A stretch of 64,000 bases of DNA from Aspidapion aeneum (lineage: Eukaryota > Arthropoda > Insecta > Coleoptera > Brentidae), in assembly GCA_963576565.1 (NCBI GenBank), contig OY755047.1, positions 33,214,851 through 33,278,850 on the forward strand. The letters run 5' to 3'. Below the pieces are notes generated by a model. That model was not told the origin of the DNA, made no database searches, and saw only the letters and a list, made by a program, of their open reading frames with translations. Shown here in pieces: positions 1 to 10,110 of this stretch; within the stretch, counting starts at the first letter, position 1, and every line of letters begins with the position of its first letter. The translations under genes were made by a program, and so were the position numbers.

Positions 1-156
1 TCTCGTTTTAATTCCATTTTTCGGCTAATTTGTTAATCTAAAAAATTCACTGTAGTTATAAAAGTATATATATCGCACTGACGTTTTGAATTTAGGTTAG
101 GTTAAGATTGAGGTTAAGTTTTAGTATTAACATTCGATCAGTGTTGCCCTCTATGT
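1..156 (-). mobile_element. mariner-like element, terminal fragment
   Basis: This stretch closely matches 25099-25255, which is the 5' non-coding end of the mariner relic whose transposase is read on the minus strand at 24480-25100. Both copies contain the run AGGTTAGGTTAAGATTGAGG and end at CCCTCTATGT. The orientation is the same in both, so the rest of this copy would lie to the left of the window. The minus-strand ORF that crosses it (92-304) has low-complexity composition and is not a gene. Confidence 0.7.
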
Positions 157-1230
157 TCCTATATGCTGGGAGTTTACCACCTAAAAATAATTTCCTATGC
201 TTTAGTGCAGTCAATACTTCAATATGGCATAATTGCATAGTTAATGCATAATTGGGTGGGGAGGAGTTGCGAAGACTGTGCTCGAACCTCCTTTGACTAT
301 TCAAAAGTGCATAATGACAAGCATTTATAAAAAAGCGAATATCTATCCTACAATCAACCTGTTTTTTGAATCCAAATTTATGAGAGTTGGTCAGCGTTAA
401 GTTTAAAAATTAATTTTTTTTATGCATTCCAATCCAACATTATTGCCTAATTTAGATCATAATTTTAATACTAGAAACAAGACAGCAAATAAAATTGCTG
501 TACCCAAACTTAACAAAAAAATAGGATAGAAATGGACAGAACCACCACACAAACTAAAAAACGTAAATTTCAAAAACCTATTTTTAAAAAAAGTTAACAT
601 TTGGATTTTAATGAAATTTAATAAATTCAAACATTTACGAGAAAATAACATCAATAGCTCAGTAAAAAAATATTCGTATTAAATAATTAATAATTATTGT
701 TATACATTATTTTGATAAAACATTTATTTACGCAGGGAGATTTAAGTAAATATTAAGGTTTTTTTGCCAAATAATTGCATTTGGTGACATTTAAAAAAAT
801 GTTATTCAGGCAATAACAAAATATTTATGATTTTTTTTTTCAGGTGTATATTTTTGTTTATGTGAATACTTTTCCAATGAGCTATTTATTAACACTTTAT
901 GATATGAAATTTAATAAGTGATTCTTTTACATTTACATTATCATAATATAACTTTATATATCATACTTATCTTACTTACCAATGTACAATCTAATTAATA
1001 AGCAAAGACATCAAAGCTCTAGACAAGTTCTTAAATAAACTTTTTGGGCAAGCCCTTTGCTTATTTACACATGGATTAAAGTTAATGTATTTGTAAAATT
1101 GTATTAAAATAAACAAATTAATGAATCAATATGCAAAATATAAAAGACAGCTCTCGTAAATCCACGAGGCTTAAGCAGACATTTCGGCATTCTGCAAAAG
1201 ATAATCCAAAAATATTTTTGCTTGTTTCAG
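157..1230. other. AT-rich non-coding sequence, no gene seen
   Basis: Very AT-rich DNA with short stop-laden frames and homopolymer runs. The last ~20 bases (TTTTTGCTTGTTTCAG) form a good splice acceptor for the exon-like block that follows. I see no other feature. Confidence 0.6.
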
Positions 1231-1404
1231 CTTGCACGAAGGCACAATCAATCTAAACGATCTTGAGATATATTCATTACCATTTGGCTTAGCTGGGTTT
1301 ACCAAAGATCCCGACATTCCTTTTTTGTATGACGTAGAAGAAGAGTACAACATGTCGGACATATTTGTCAACTCTCAGTTTTATGCTGCCAGATATGAAG
1401 ACAG
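1231..1404 (+). CDS. putative internal coding exon (upstream exon of the zinc-finger gene or of another gene)
   Basis: An open block is bounded by a good acceptor (TTGCTTGTTTCAG, AG at 1229-1230) and a good donor (GACAG|GTATGT, GT at 1405). It starts with one base that completes a codon and ends with two bases of the next codon, so both flanking introns are phase 2. The ~57 complete codons give a mixed, acidic peptide with the segments SLPFGLAGFTKDPDIPFLYD and EEEYNMSDIF. I do not recognise a family. The exon at 6784 needs exactly this incoming phase, and joining them makes an Arg codon (AG+A), so this may be the first visible exon of the zinc-finger gene with a 5.4-kb intron between. It could equally belong to a gene that ends at the 6070-6351 ORF. 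The coding call rests on composition and splice sites only. Confidence 0.55.
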
Positions 1405-1617
1405 GTATGTTTATTAGTCAAAAATATTGCATTATTTAGATTTTCCGTTCACTTTTGTTTATACTCCGTGTTGGTACCACTGCAATTCTTTCATCGAGAA
1501 ATCGCAAGTGAGAGGGATAAGTTATACAATTCAAAAGTACATGAAAAGGATAGCCAGTCCCGTACGCTTTGGATAATCGTGTTTTCGTTGGATGCACGCC
1601 GTTTGCTTTTCAAATGC

Positions 1618-1702
1618 GTGGGGCAAGATGGGCTTTTTGTAGGCAGCAAGGGTTTTTTTTCTAAAATGTAATTCAAACCTTAGGGTGCCCATCTTGCCCC
1701 AC
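1618..1702. repeat. short inverted repeat (16-bp arms)
   Basis: GTGGGGCAAGATGGGC at 1618-1633 is the exact reverse complement of 1687-1702. It is the only GC-rich spot nearby. It may be the end of a small MITE; no flanking duplication was recognised. Confidence 0.5.
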
Positions 1703-1704
1703 CC

Positions 1705-2570
1705 TACTCATCGAAAGTGAGTCAAAGCAATCAGTATTAAAAATATGAAACTAAAAGAATATCTAAAATGAGGAACGCAAAATAGTTTAAATAAAACTAG
1801 TTTAAAAAAGATAGTCTAGGCGCTTTTTGTTAAAATAAAAAAATAAAAAGCTAAATAGGTACAAAATTTCGCGAAACAATTCAACATACACACACTTCAC
1901 GAATACAAAAAATATGTAAATAAAAACAAACATAGGTCTCACAGTTATTTAAATTTTGTTAAAAAACTCATCAATGTCATAAGGACTAATGGTCTTGTTT
2001 TTAAATATAGTAAAACATTGAGCTAGTTTAACATCTTTCAGTAAGAAATTGGATAACATCCAGCCATTATATTAAGCCCCTTTTTGATTAAGGCTTGTGG
2101 CGTGCTGGTCGGCGTTTAATAAATATTTATTTCTGGTTTCGTATGGCGTATTCTTGAAGTTTTTATTAAATGATATTATATTATTATGTCCACAAGATTC
2201 TCCCAAGTTCAGGCTCTTGATAATGCGTACAGCTTACTTTTGCAGAACACTATTAACACTAGTTGTCCTACCCCAGTGAATAATGTTATATTTTAATTGA
2301 GACTAAAAGTTTGCATTAAGGAATACCCCATGTATTACCGGCTCATGCAAAATCGTGGGGTAACGCCGGCTCAAAAAGGTACATCAACTTTGCTGCTGAT
2401 TTATTCATATTTGGCGCGAAAAATCTCAGTCTGTTATTGGACTATTATTTGCCAATCAAATTAACGCATAAAAGTGGGGATGTCGGCAAGCGTCAGAGTA
2501 GGCGGCAGTCTGGAATTTTCCACTAAGGGAAAAGGTGCATTTTCAGGCTAATTTGCTTTTTTTTTGGTAA
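1705..2570. other. non-coding, nothing recognised
   Basis: AT-rich sequence without a plausible coding frame or clear repeat. The 60-codon frame at 2097-2279 lacks coding character and neighbouring splice signals. Confidence 0.5.
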
Positions 2571-2579
2571 GGGGTTTGA

Positions 2580-3770
2580 CTTCATCCCTTAAGGTATTCT
2601 GAGCAATAACTTGTAGAATTTAGGTTTTTTATATTTTTTTTAATTTAGGTTGATTCATATATGTCTGTTTACGACAAATTTTACAATTTATCATTTTTTT
2701 TTTAGAAAATAGCTGAAAACCGCAAATATAAAATAGGCCGGTAATAGACCAATATTTGGAAGTCCGATCTAATTGCGGCTTATTGAGCCGGAAATGCAAA
2801 AACTCGCAATTATTTTAAATCACATTTATTTTATTTTTAAGAAAGAAAAAAAACTTTGTTTTGGAACTTTTATCCAATATACCTTAAAAAATATGTTAAA
2901 CTATTTCCGGCCCACAAAATTTTTGACAGAAATATTAAAACACACTCTTTCTATTACCTAATTAAAAAGAGTTATTTAAAAAAAAAGGGTCAAAGCAAAG
3001 TCTTCTTAATGGAACCCGTTTTTTAATAACTTCTAGATTTAAGACCCTTTTAAAATACTTTAGATTTTTTTTATTTATTAAAGGTCTATTAAATGTATTT
3101 TTACTATTTAATAATATATATTTTGTAGAAAATTGGTAAAAAAGGCAATATTAAAATAGGCCGGTAGTAGATTAATATTTTGGACCTCGATCTAACTACG
3201 GCTTATTGAGTCGAAAAATTGTTATTGTTTAATTTATATTTTTTTATTATCTTTTTAAAAAACAAAAAAAAATCCAATTTTTATGACAAAGCCTCCATAA
3301 GTATAAAAATATTTTTCCGGCCCACAAATTCCTTGGCAGATATGGTGAAAATCTTATCTTTTATTACCCTATTAGAATGGTATTCTAGATAGATAGCGGT
3401 TTTTTAATAACTCGTAGATTTTGGACTGATTGGATATGTTTTTGATTTCGGTTTATTTAATAAGGTCGATTGAACGTATTTTTGAGATTTTATAACATAT
3501 ATTTTGTATTCAAATGGTAAAAAAGGCAAAAAATAAAATAGGCCGGTTTTAGATTAATATTTTGGACCTCCAACTAATTACGGGTTATAGATTTGGAATT
3601 AAAAAATTTGTTATTATTGTTTAATACATAAATACTTATGTTTTTAAATTTCCTAACAAAAAACAAAAACTCTTATTTGTCAATTTTTCTGAAGAACACT
3701 TCAAAAAATATAAAAAACTTTTTTCGATGTAAGCCTTTTAATTTTTCAAGGCAAGTTTTTATTTAAAAAA
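2580..3770. repeat. diverged ~400-bp tandem repeat, about three units
   Basis: Three landmark blocks recur in the same orientation: GGCCGGT followed by TAGA(C/T)(C/T)AATATTT and GGCTTATTGAG-type sequence at about 2737, 3160 and 3541. The first two are each followed by a TTTCCGGCCCACAAA block (about 2907 and 3316), and an AT-rich 'ATATATTTTGTA..AAATGGTAAAAAAGGC' block precedes units 2 and 3. Spacing is ~423 and ~381 bp. The units differ by many substitutions and indels, so this is an old array, or three head-to-tail copies of an unidentified element. Confidence 0.65.
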
Positions 3771-3839
3771 TCATCATATAATTAAAATATGCTCACATAT
3801 ATGCACACACGTTATCGAATAACAAAAGATAAAAGTAAG

Positions 3840-4135
3840 TAACACATTTTATCCCGAGGAAAAAAGTTTGTAGCCCAACCAGAGGGAAAGGCTAAAATTA
3901 GTCGAGCAATAAAAATAAACTTTAAATGCGAGGTTTATACTGTATTTTTGCAATTTTATCCCGAGAGTAAAAATTGGCACATTTATTTCAACAATGCGGT
4001 ATAAAAATTGCACTTTTTGCCCCTAAAGTGCGAAATACTATAATAAATACCAGGGGCTAAAAGTGTCACTGTTTATCCCGAGGTGAAAGTTTGTACAGTT
4101 CGTCGATGGATAAAAAGACACTTTTCTCACGAGGT
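3840..4135. repeat. degenerate short repeats with a TTTATCCCGAGG core
   Basis: TTTATCCCGAGG or close variants recur at about 3848, 3956 and 4074, each followed by AAA(A)GTTTGTA-like sequence and interspersed with copies of 'AAAATTG(G/C)CAC'. They lie directly left of the foldback at 4142 and may be sub-terminal repeats of the same element. Confidence 0.4.
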
Positions 4136-4141
4136 TATTAA

Positions 4142-4315
4142 TCAAAAAAGTTTCACGGGCAAGACCTCAGAGGTAAAGGTAGCTCGGGGACGCGTTTCTG
4201 CCTCATTAGGCTTCATTCGCTCGGGCTCGGGCTGAATGAAGCCTAATGAGGCAGAAACGCGTCCCTGAGCTACCTTTACCTCTGAGGTCTTGCCCGTGAA
4301 GCTTTTTTGTAAAAA
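4142..4315. mobile_element. foldback MITE (about 75-bp arms)
   Basis: The left arm (about 4145-4216: AAAAAAGTTTCACGGGCAAG, then GACGCGTTTCTGCC) is repeated in reverse complement at about 4234-4309 with few mismatches, leaving a loop of ~17 bases of CTCGGG repeats. The right arm plus ~35 flanking bases is repeated directly at 4548-4665. Confidence 0.8.
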
Positions 4316-4547
4316 CTTTTTACCTCGTGAACTTCCTTCAAATTTAAAAAATCCAGGGCTCAGGCTGTTTTCTGGGAGCAGATTATATCTGTCTCCGTCG
4401 CAACGTCAAAATTAGCCTCAAAACTGAGGCAACCCTGACCGAAGCTGCAAATTGACAGTTGGTCTCTCCTCAGTAAACACCATATTTCATATTCCTTTTC
4501 AGATATCCACATCATCATTTCATCTCCTTCCATTTTATGGTTATGCT

Positions 4548-4665
4548 CGGGCTGAATGAAGCCTAATGAGGCAGAAACGCGTCCCCGAGCTACCTTTACC
4601 TCTGAGGCTTGCCCGTGAAACTTTTTTGTCAAAACTTTTTACCTCGTGAACTTCCTTCAAAGTTA
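4548..4665. repeat. third arm of the 4142 foldback, direct copy
   Basis: GGGCTGAATGAAGCCTAATG through TTTTTACCTCGTGAACTTCC repeats 4230-4340 in the same orientation with a few changes. The minus-strand frame at 4360-4632 runs across it and is not a gene. Confidence 0.75.
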
Positions 4666-4713
4666 TTAATCAAGTTTTTTCAATATTTTTCGATGTGTAA
4701 TATATAATATAAT

Positions 4714-4892
4714 ACAGGGTGTTTCAACTAAAAGGTAACAGAGGTGTTTTTGGGTATTTTTCGTGCGAATTTGGAGAAAAAGCCAAAAAGTGTCCCCCTT
4801 GCAAACAAAATCGACATGCCCGAGCGTTTCTCCAAATTCGCACGAAAAATACCCAAACACACCTCTGTTACCTTTTAGTTGAAACACCCTGT
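4714..4892. mobile_element. 179-bp hairpin element with ACAGGGTGT ends, copy 1
   Basis: It begins ACAGGGTGTTTCAACTAAAA and ends with the reverse complement of this. The arms pair for ~75 bp around a loop containing GTGTCCCCCTTGCAAAC. It sits in TAATATATAATATAAT / ATTATATTATATATTA flanks that are themselves inverted repeats. Confidence 0.85.
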
Positions 4893-4915
4893 ATTATATT
4901 ATATATTATACATCG

Positions 4916-5145
4916 ATCAAGTAAGGCATTTGACACAATAAGTTACGACATTTTACTTAAAAAATTAAATTTTTATGGAACAATTAGCGGCGTTCCGTTA
5001 GATTGGTTTAAATCTATTTGCGTGGTAGGACATAGTGCGTTTCAGGACTTGCCTGTTATTCTGATGTCCTATACAAACCATACAAATTTAGAAATTAAGG
5101 TATCACACCGTACTGGTCAATCTCATCTTTTCAAGAGCCAGTAAA
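4916..5145 (+). pseudogene. LINE reverse transcriptase fragment
   Basis: A short open stretch encodes SSKAFDTISYDILLKKLNFY and, after a few residues, GVPLDWFKS. This is the 'SKAFDT..H.ILL.KL..YG..G....WF.SYL' block between RT motifs A and B of Jockey-superfamily LINEs. The frame then decays to unrelated sequence. Both sides are bounded by copies of the 179-bp hairpin element, and the first ~40 bp (4893-4935) are repeated inverted at 5266-5304, so the piece was rearranged together with the hairpins. It is non-functional. Confidence 0.7.
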
Positions 5146-5304
5146 ACATACAACCAGTATGTTATTTAGGTCAGTAAGATCAAGTTTGGACCTTATGAGT
5201 ACCAATCTCGGTGGAATTAATTTAATGAACCTTCTTCAGGATATAAAACTTCTAGGATTCTATCACAATGCCTTACTTGATCGATGTATAATATATAATA
5301 TAAT

Positions 5305-5483
5305 ACAGGGTGTTTCAACTAAAAGGTAACAGAGGTGTTTTTGGGTATTTTTCGTGCGAATTTGGAGAAAAAGCCAAAAAGTGTCCCCCTTGCAAACAAA
5401 ATCGACATGCCCGAGCGTTTCTCCAAATTCGCACGAAAAATTCCCAAACACACCTCTGTTACCTTTTAGTTGAAACACCCTGT
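5305..5483. mobile_element. 179-bp hairpin element with ACAGGGTGT ends, copy 2
   Basis: Essentially identical to 4714-4892 (the clearest change is TTCCC for TACCC in the right arm). Its left flank (5266-5304) is the reverse complement of the right flank of copy 1, so copy 2 arrived with neighbouring DNA in inverted orientation, not by simple transposition. Confidence 0.85.
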
Positions 5484-6051
5484 ATATAATCCCAATTTCT
5501 TTTTTTTCTGTCTAGGATACTATTTATTTCATACAAAAATGAAAATAATGGAACACCCAGTATATATGAATGTATTAGGTGTATATTATATTTATGAAAT
5601 TCTCAAGTATAACAGGAATGTTTATACTCAAATTTAAGTAAAATTAACGCAATCGTATCATAGGGTAGCTAGTTTCTCCCTTATTTTTAGTTGTTTAATT
5701 TTGATGTGCCCAAAAAAAATGTTGAACAATTACACAAAATAGGGAGGTTTTGTAATGCTTGAAATAACCATTTCTCTAAGATTGTTATTTTGTGAGACTG
5801 CATATTAAGGGAAAAGAGGGGAGTCAAACCGAATAACAATAACCGTGAACTTTATTTATGTTCATTAAAAAAAACTGCAGGATTTCGTCATACAAACAGA
5901 AATGTAAATCAAGCACAAATCGCAATTCCCTTACATCAGTGAAATCAAGCAAAATGTCTTGGTATGACAATAATTGATGCCGAATTGCGTTGGAGAGTAT
6001 ATGTTAAGGAAAAAGCGACAAACTTTAGGTAATTTTTTTACTGTGTTATAG
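5484..6051. other. non-coding, no gene seen
   Basis: AT-rich sequence without a coding frame. It ends with CTGTGTTATAG, a possible splice acceptor (AG at 6050-6051). Confidence 0.5.
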
Positions 6052-6069
6052 ACAAATATTTAAACCCGT

Positions 6070-6351
6070 ATGTCATTCAACTTTGAAAGTGTAATAAAGA
6101 GTAATATACTAGTTGTACAAAGAATTAAATCCAAATTACTGCATTTTGATATGTATGTTCGAGACAGTGAATTTTATGGAGAATCCGAAAATGAAACTGG
6201 AGCGGAGTTTATAAAGAAGTACTTAAAAGCCAGACAAAAAGCCATGAAGATAGCAAGGAATGTAAATTTGGAAGCGATTCAGCTTCTAGACAACTATACT
6301 GAGCTTGTTCGAATACTAAAAAGAGTGAAGTTTTTTGGGCTAGGAAACTGA
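6070..6351 (+). CDS. uncharacterised 93-residue ORF, predicted helical
   Basis: ATG at 6070 to TGA at 6349-6351. Composition is protein-like: charged, many Lys/Glu/Arg, no low-complexity run, with segments VVQRIKSKLLHFDMYVRDSE and EFIKKYLKARQKAMKIARNV that would form amphipathic helices. I do not recognise the family. TGA overlaps AATAAAATAAATAAAATAAA, which offers polyadenylation signals at once, so this looks like a terminal exon. A possible acceptor lies at 6050-6051, but an in-frame TAA at 6061 separates it from the ATG, so an upstream exon cannot simply extend this frame through that site. It may be a small gene, the last exon of a gene containing 1231-1404, or a relic. Confidence 0.45.
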   Translation: MSFNFESVIKSNILVVQRIKSKLLHFDMYVRDSEFYGESENETGAEFIKKYLKARQKAMKIARNVNLEAIQLLDNYTELVRILKRVKFFGLGN

Positions 6352-6783
6352 ATAAAATAAATAAAATAAAATACACATCAAATCGTAGTTTGCACTTAAA
6401 GTAAAGCAAGTAGACTAAACCCTAAGTTTTGTAAATTTTTTAAATAAATTGACTTAAAACCAAGTTGTTAATCTGTCTGTCTTACTAGATTTTAAAGTAA
6501 TAAACAGATTGTATTTAATAAAAAATATATTAGTAGGAGTTATAGGGGATTCCATAAAAGGAGAAAACTAACTTGTAGTAAGAAAATTGTTATTAATATT
6601 TTTTTTATCTTGCCATGTTTTGCCTTTTTTTTTTAAATTATGAAGACTGTTTATAGTTACACTGATAACATTGAAGTATATTTCAAATAAAACAGTTTAA
6701 ATTTATATTTTTTGAAATCTTTCTTGTAAATGATTGAAAAATATCCCTAGGTAGTCTTTCCATGCGTTTTTATAATATTTTAG

Positions 6784-6973
6784 AGGGAAAGAGGTAATTT
6801 CTCTAACACCAAGCAATTTGGTGATAAACAAAACGTCGTTAAGCAGTGGAGAAGCGCAGGCGCTGTCGGTTATGCAAATTGCTAGGAATATACCCAAATG
6901 TCAGTTTATCTTGTTGGATCAATTAAATAGGCTAAGAAGACTGGCTAGAGTGTCTGAGGAAATAGAGTATCAG
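6784..6973 (+). CDS. zinc-finger protein, exon 1 of the supported chain
   Basis: The acceptor is TATAATATTTTAG (AG 6782-6783) and the donor CAG|GTAAGG (6974). Reading from 6785 gives 63 codons, including SLTPSNLVINKTSLSSGEAQ and FILLDQLNRLRRLARVSEEI. The exon has no cysteine pair and carries a Leu/Arg-rich helical stretch, so it is the non-finger N-terminal part of the protein. It enters in phase 2 (one base completes a codon) and leaves in phase 0, matching the next exon. The true start codon is not in this exon, so at least one upstream exon is needed; 1231-1404 fits the phase. It is first in a ten-exon chain that totals 664 codons plus stop. Confidence 0.75.
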
Positions 6974-7060
6974 GTAAGGACATTTCGAACAAACATTTTA
7001 ATTCTGAAGTTTGTTAGATTTTTTAAAGATTTTTTATAACAGGTTTGTTGTTAATTTTTG

Positions 7061-7620
7061 TATACAGAGTCTATACTTTCAATTGTACCATACGAAAAAC
7101 TTTTTATTAATGTTTTTGTGCAAATGCGTCAAGCATATAAATATATGCAATACTAATTGTTAAGCGTTAAAATCATTTTTGGTTTTGTTTTTTGAGCATA
7201 ATTTATATTATTTATACACTGGAAATTTTGATCTTTGACCATTTTAGATTTTTATAAAGAACAACTTTTTTTTGTAAAGGAATATTTTTTTGAATAATTG
7301 TTTAATGATAATAATTAATTTTTATTAATAACAATTTTCGGTATTGTCAAAAAGAAGGCCACTTTCTCTTGAAGAAAATTAATGTTTTTATACACATCTC
7401 ATATACCAGTAGAACGTTTTAATGAATGAGTATATTATATTAGGTTTTACGACATGCATAGCGTTTTATTATAATTAAATGCAATGCATTAAATTAACTT
7501 AAAAAAAGTTTTCTTATGGTGCCATTCAAAGTATTGATTGAATTGGTTTTATTAAATTAAGTTTTTTTAAAAATTGTTAGTCTTTATTAAGAGCTAAACA
7601 CTACAAAATTTACATTACAG
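7061..7620. other. intron 1 interior, non-coding
   Basis: Very AT-rich intron sequence with long T runs. I see no repeat or RNA gene in it. Confidence 0.5.
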
Positions 7621-7663
7621 ACACTGTTTTTATTTATGTATGAACGAACAAAATATATTTTAG

Positions 7664-7807
7664 GTAAAATCCGAACCTGAAGAGGATGAGAATTGTTCAA
7701 GCGAAGTAGCAAACCCTCCGCAAGGTCAAGAGCAACAAGAACTAACTTTACCTATTATTACACATATTGAGAGTGTAAAAGAAGAGGAAGATGAAGAAAT
7801 ACTCGAG
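7664..7807 (+). CDS. zinc-finger protein, exon 2 (acidic segment)
   Basis: Acceptor TATTTTAG (AG 7662-7663), donor CTCGAG|GTAAGG (7808). Exactly 48 codons, phase 0 at both ends. It encodes an acidic linker: VKSEPEEDE at the start and VKEEEDEEILE at the end, with a Gln/Glu-rich stretch between. Two VK(S/E)E(P/E) clusters resemble SUMO-acceptor motifs (psi-K-x-E), which are common in nuclear zinc-finger proteins; this is an inference only. No fingers. Confidence 0.85.
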
Positions 7808-8060
7808 GTAAGGATTTATAATTAACCAAATCCAAATAAATACAGGTTCAGTTTTGATTTAGGGGGAGATTTATATTATAAGGTATATTATAGAGTATTT
7901 CCAGTCAAGATATTGTCAGGCATAAAAAATCTCGTAAAAATCTATTCATGAATTGGGACTTTTTTTCCAGTGTACTTTGATTGGAAAAGCAATTAGCTTA
8001 GAGAGCTTTATTGAAGTAAAATAATGTTTCTTTGTTTGAAACTCGTAGACAATGATTGTG

Positions 8061-8245
8061 TAGAAATAAAATTTCGGACTTCCATTGTCTTTATTTATTT
8101 TAAAACACGACGTTTCGGTTAGTAAGTATCTCTAACCGTTATCAAGTGTGAAGTTCACACTTGATAACGGTTAGAGATACTTACTAACCGAAACGTCGTG
8201 TTTTAAAATAAATAAAGACAATGGAAGTCCGAAATTTTATTTCTA
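8061..8245. repeat. 185-bp near-perfect palindrome (MITE)
   Basis: Arms of ~92 bp run outward from the centre at 8153 (TCAAGTGTGAA g TTCACACTTGA). The outer ends read TAGAAATAAAATTTCGGACT and its reverse complement. I found no mismatch along the arms. It lies in intron 2 of the zinc-finger gene. Confidence 0.9.
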
Positions 8246-8434
8246 AAATAATGTTTGTTGTCTTTACAATTATTTATATCTTTGTCTAATTAGTCAGTTT
8301 AAATGTAAACTAGAATTTAAAGGAATTAGGAACGTCACTGATTTGGTTGCTCCAACCTCTTGAAAGGAGGAATAACGTGTTAATTAGTTCGAGCTAATTG
8401 AGAAGACTAGTGGGTAATTACATTATGATCTTTG

Positions 8435-8780
8435 TGTGTGTGTGTGTATTATTTCTGTCCGTAACACGATAGCTCCTAAACCGCTGAACCGATTTTCATA
8501 AAATTTTCAAGTAAAATAGTGTTCGACACTCTTTCGAGCTGATTAGGTTTTTGTCAAAATCCATTAATGCTAATGACAGTTTTTTGACAAATAAACTTTA
8601 AAAAATGCTAACTTTTTAACGGAACATGGTATCAATACACTGTTTTCGGAATATGCTAGACTATATTTTGCTTAATAATTCGTGTTATAACCAAAAACTT
8701 CGTAGGAGCTTTAGTTTCTGAGATATTTACAATAAACTGTTTTCAAGGCTAATATATTATCATGGCTTTACTTGAAGTGT
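8435..8780. repeat. probable transposon remnant with a (GT)n tract
   Basis: A GTGTGTGTGTGTAT tract is followed by TAACACGATAGCTCCTAAAC and CGCTGAACCGATTTTCAT. The phrase 'aaccg.t..accgattt..at.aaatttt' resembles the interior of the GTGTGAGC elements (8942-9569) and of 12310-12370, so these may be related non-autonomous elements. Confidence 0.45.
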
Positions 8781-8941
8781 GATAATAGGCTAGCTAGAAA
8801 GGTGTCCGATCCGTCATGGATCCATTTATTTTAATTTAACATCAATGTCGAGATTTAAAATATCGGTTAAAGTAAAATTTGTCGTCATTGTATAATTTTT
8901 GCAGTTTATTATTTTGGTAAGTTAAAGTTTTTATTTTAATA

Positions 8942-9100
8942 TTAGCTCACACTACTACTATACTATAGTAGTGTGAGCTATAGTGATCCTAATTTTTTCG
9001 AGAAAAAAAAAGTTGCTCCGATTTCAAAAAATTTTATATATCTTTGCGTTTCAGATGATTTTAAAACTTTTTTGTTCCGCCGTCTGTCTGTCTGTCTGTC

Positions 9101-9133
<33 letters not shown>

Positions 9134-9569
9134 AACGACCAACGCGCATAACTGAAAAACCGCTTGCCCGATTTTAATGAAATTTGGTACCTAGGTTGGG
9201 TCTTGGGTCGAGATGGTCCCATTTAAAAATGAACAAAATCCACCGAACACAAACCAAATAAAAGGGTGGGGGTAGAATTAAAAAATTAGAGTTTATGTGA
9301 AAATATGGCGTGTGTGATATCAAACGAAAGGTAATTGAGTCCGGAGTTTAACAAAATACATTTTAGATTTTTGTTTTTTTAAGGGTGGGGGTAGATTTCA
9401 AAAATTTGAGTTTAAGTCAAAACATGGCTTGTGTGGTATCAAACAAAAGGTAATTTAGTCTGGAGTTGAACAAAATATATTTCAGTTTTTAGTTATATTA
9501 GCTCACACGTACACTATAACTATAGTACCTAGTGTGAGCTTAGGGGCCCATATATTGGCAGAGTATTTT
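8942..9569 (+). mobile_element. GTGTGAGC hairpin element, copy 1
   Basis: Near-identical elements occur at 17574-18288 and 56463-57187. Each begins with a hairpin (AGCTCACAC..TATACTATAGTA..GTGTGAGCTA), has a (TCTG)n tract (longest here, about 9080-9133), then AAAACCGCTTGCCCGATTTT, then ~119-bp repeats beginning GGGTGGGGGTA. Each ends with a second hairpin (AGCTCACACGTACACTATAA...GTGTGAGCT) and the tail AGGGGCCCATATATTGGCAG. This copy has two 119-bp units (9264, 9383); the others have three. No terminal inverted repeat beyond the hairpins and no clear target duplication were seen. It is non-autonomous; its superfamily is unknown. Confidence 0.9.
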
Positions 9570-10110
9570 GGGTCTTGCTTATCTTCTAGTTCCTTAATAT
9601 TTGTAACGTTTTAAAAACTATTTTATGTTTATTTTCCACACATAAGCGAAATTCTTCTACGTATTCTCGTTTTGGGGCAAAATCGTTCCCGGCAGGTTGT
9701 AAAGACTCAATAATTGCTTTTGTTGAGTAACTGATTGTTTTGGATATGATCTGTGCTGGATCAGTGAAAAACCTCACAAACTCTTTAGAATGGTTGTTCG
9801 AATTTCGTCTTTATAGGTTTAAAGTTATTTTTGTGATTTTACTTTCAGTATTACTTAGCTGTAGTGATTTACCGTAAATTAGAGGACTCGACAATTTAAA
9901 TATAATATATTCCGACAGTATGTAGTTCTAAGTCTGTTAAGATTTTCTGACATAGCTTTGAGTCGTCCGATCTTCTGACTTTGATTTGAGTCTTGGTTTT
10001 AATGTTTGCTCATTCATCTCAATCAAACTCAATCAAACTGTCAGATATTCTGGAGCTTTGAGGTTTTTTCAAAAATGATATTTTTGTAAGCAAGTAATTG
10101 AAGTATTTTT
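9570..10110. other. intron 2, unresolved sequence
   Basis: A minus-strand frame (9586-9777) has a fairly protein-like composition (IIESLQPAGNDFAPKREYVE), but I recognise no family, and it has no start context or splice partners. It may be a decayed transposon coding fragment. Confidence 0.3.

Noticed and set aside
91..125. AGGTTAGGTTAAG as possible telomeric (TTAGG)n
   Set aside because: Only two units, and the same sequence is part of the mariner end at 25190-25215.
92..304. Minus-strand 70-codon frame
   Set aside because: Lies on the mariner end fragment; the tail (LKLNLNLNLT) is a translation of AGGTTAGGTT-type repeats.
9586..9777. Minus-strand frame with protein-like composition
   Set aside because: No recognised motif, no start context or splice partners; kept only as a note in the intron 2 description.
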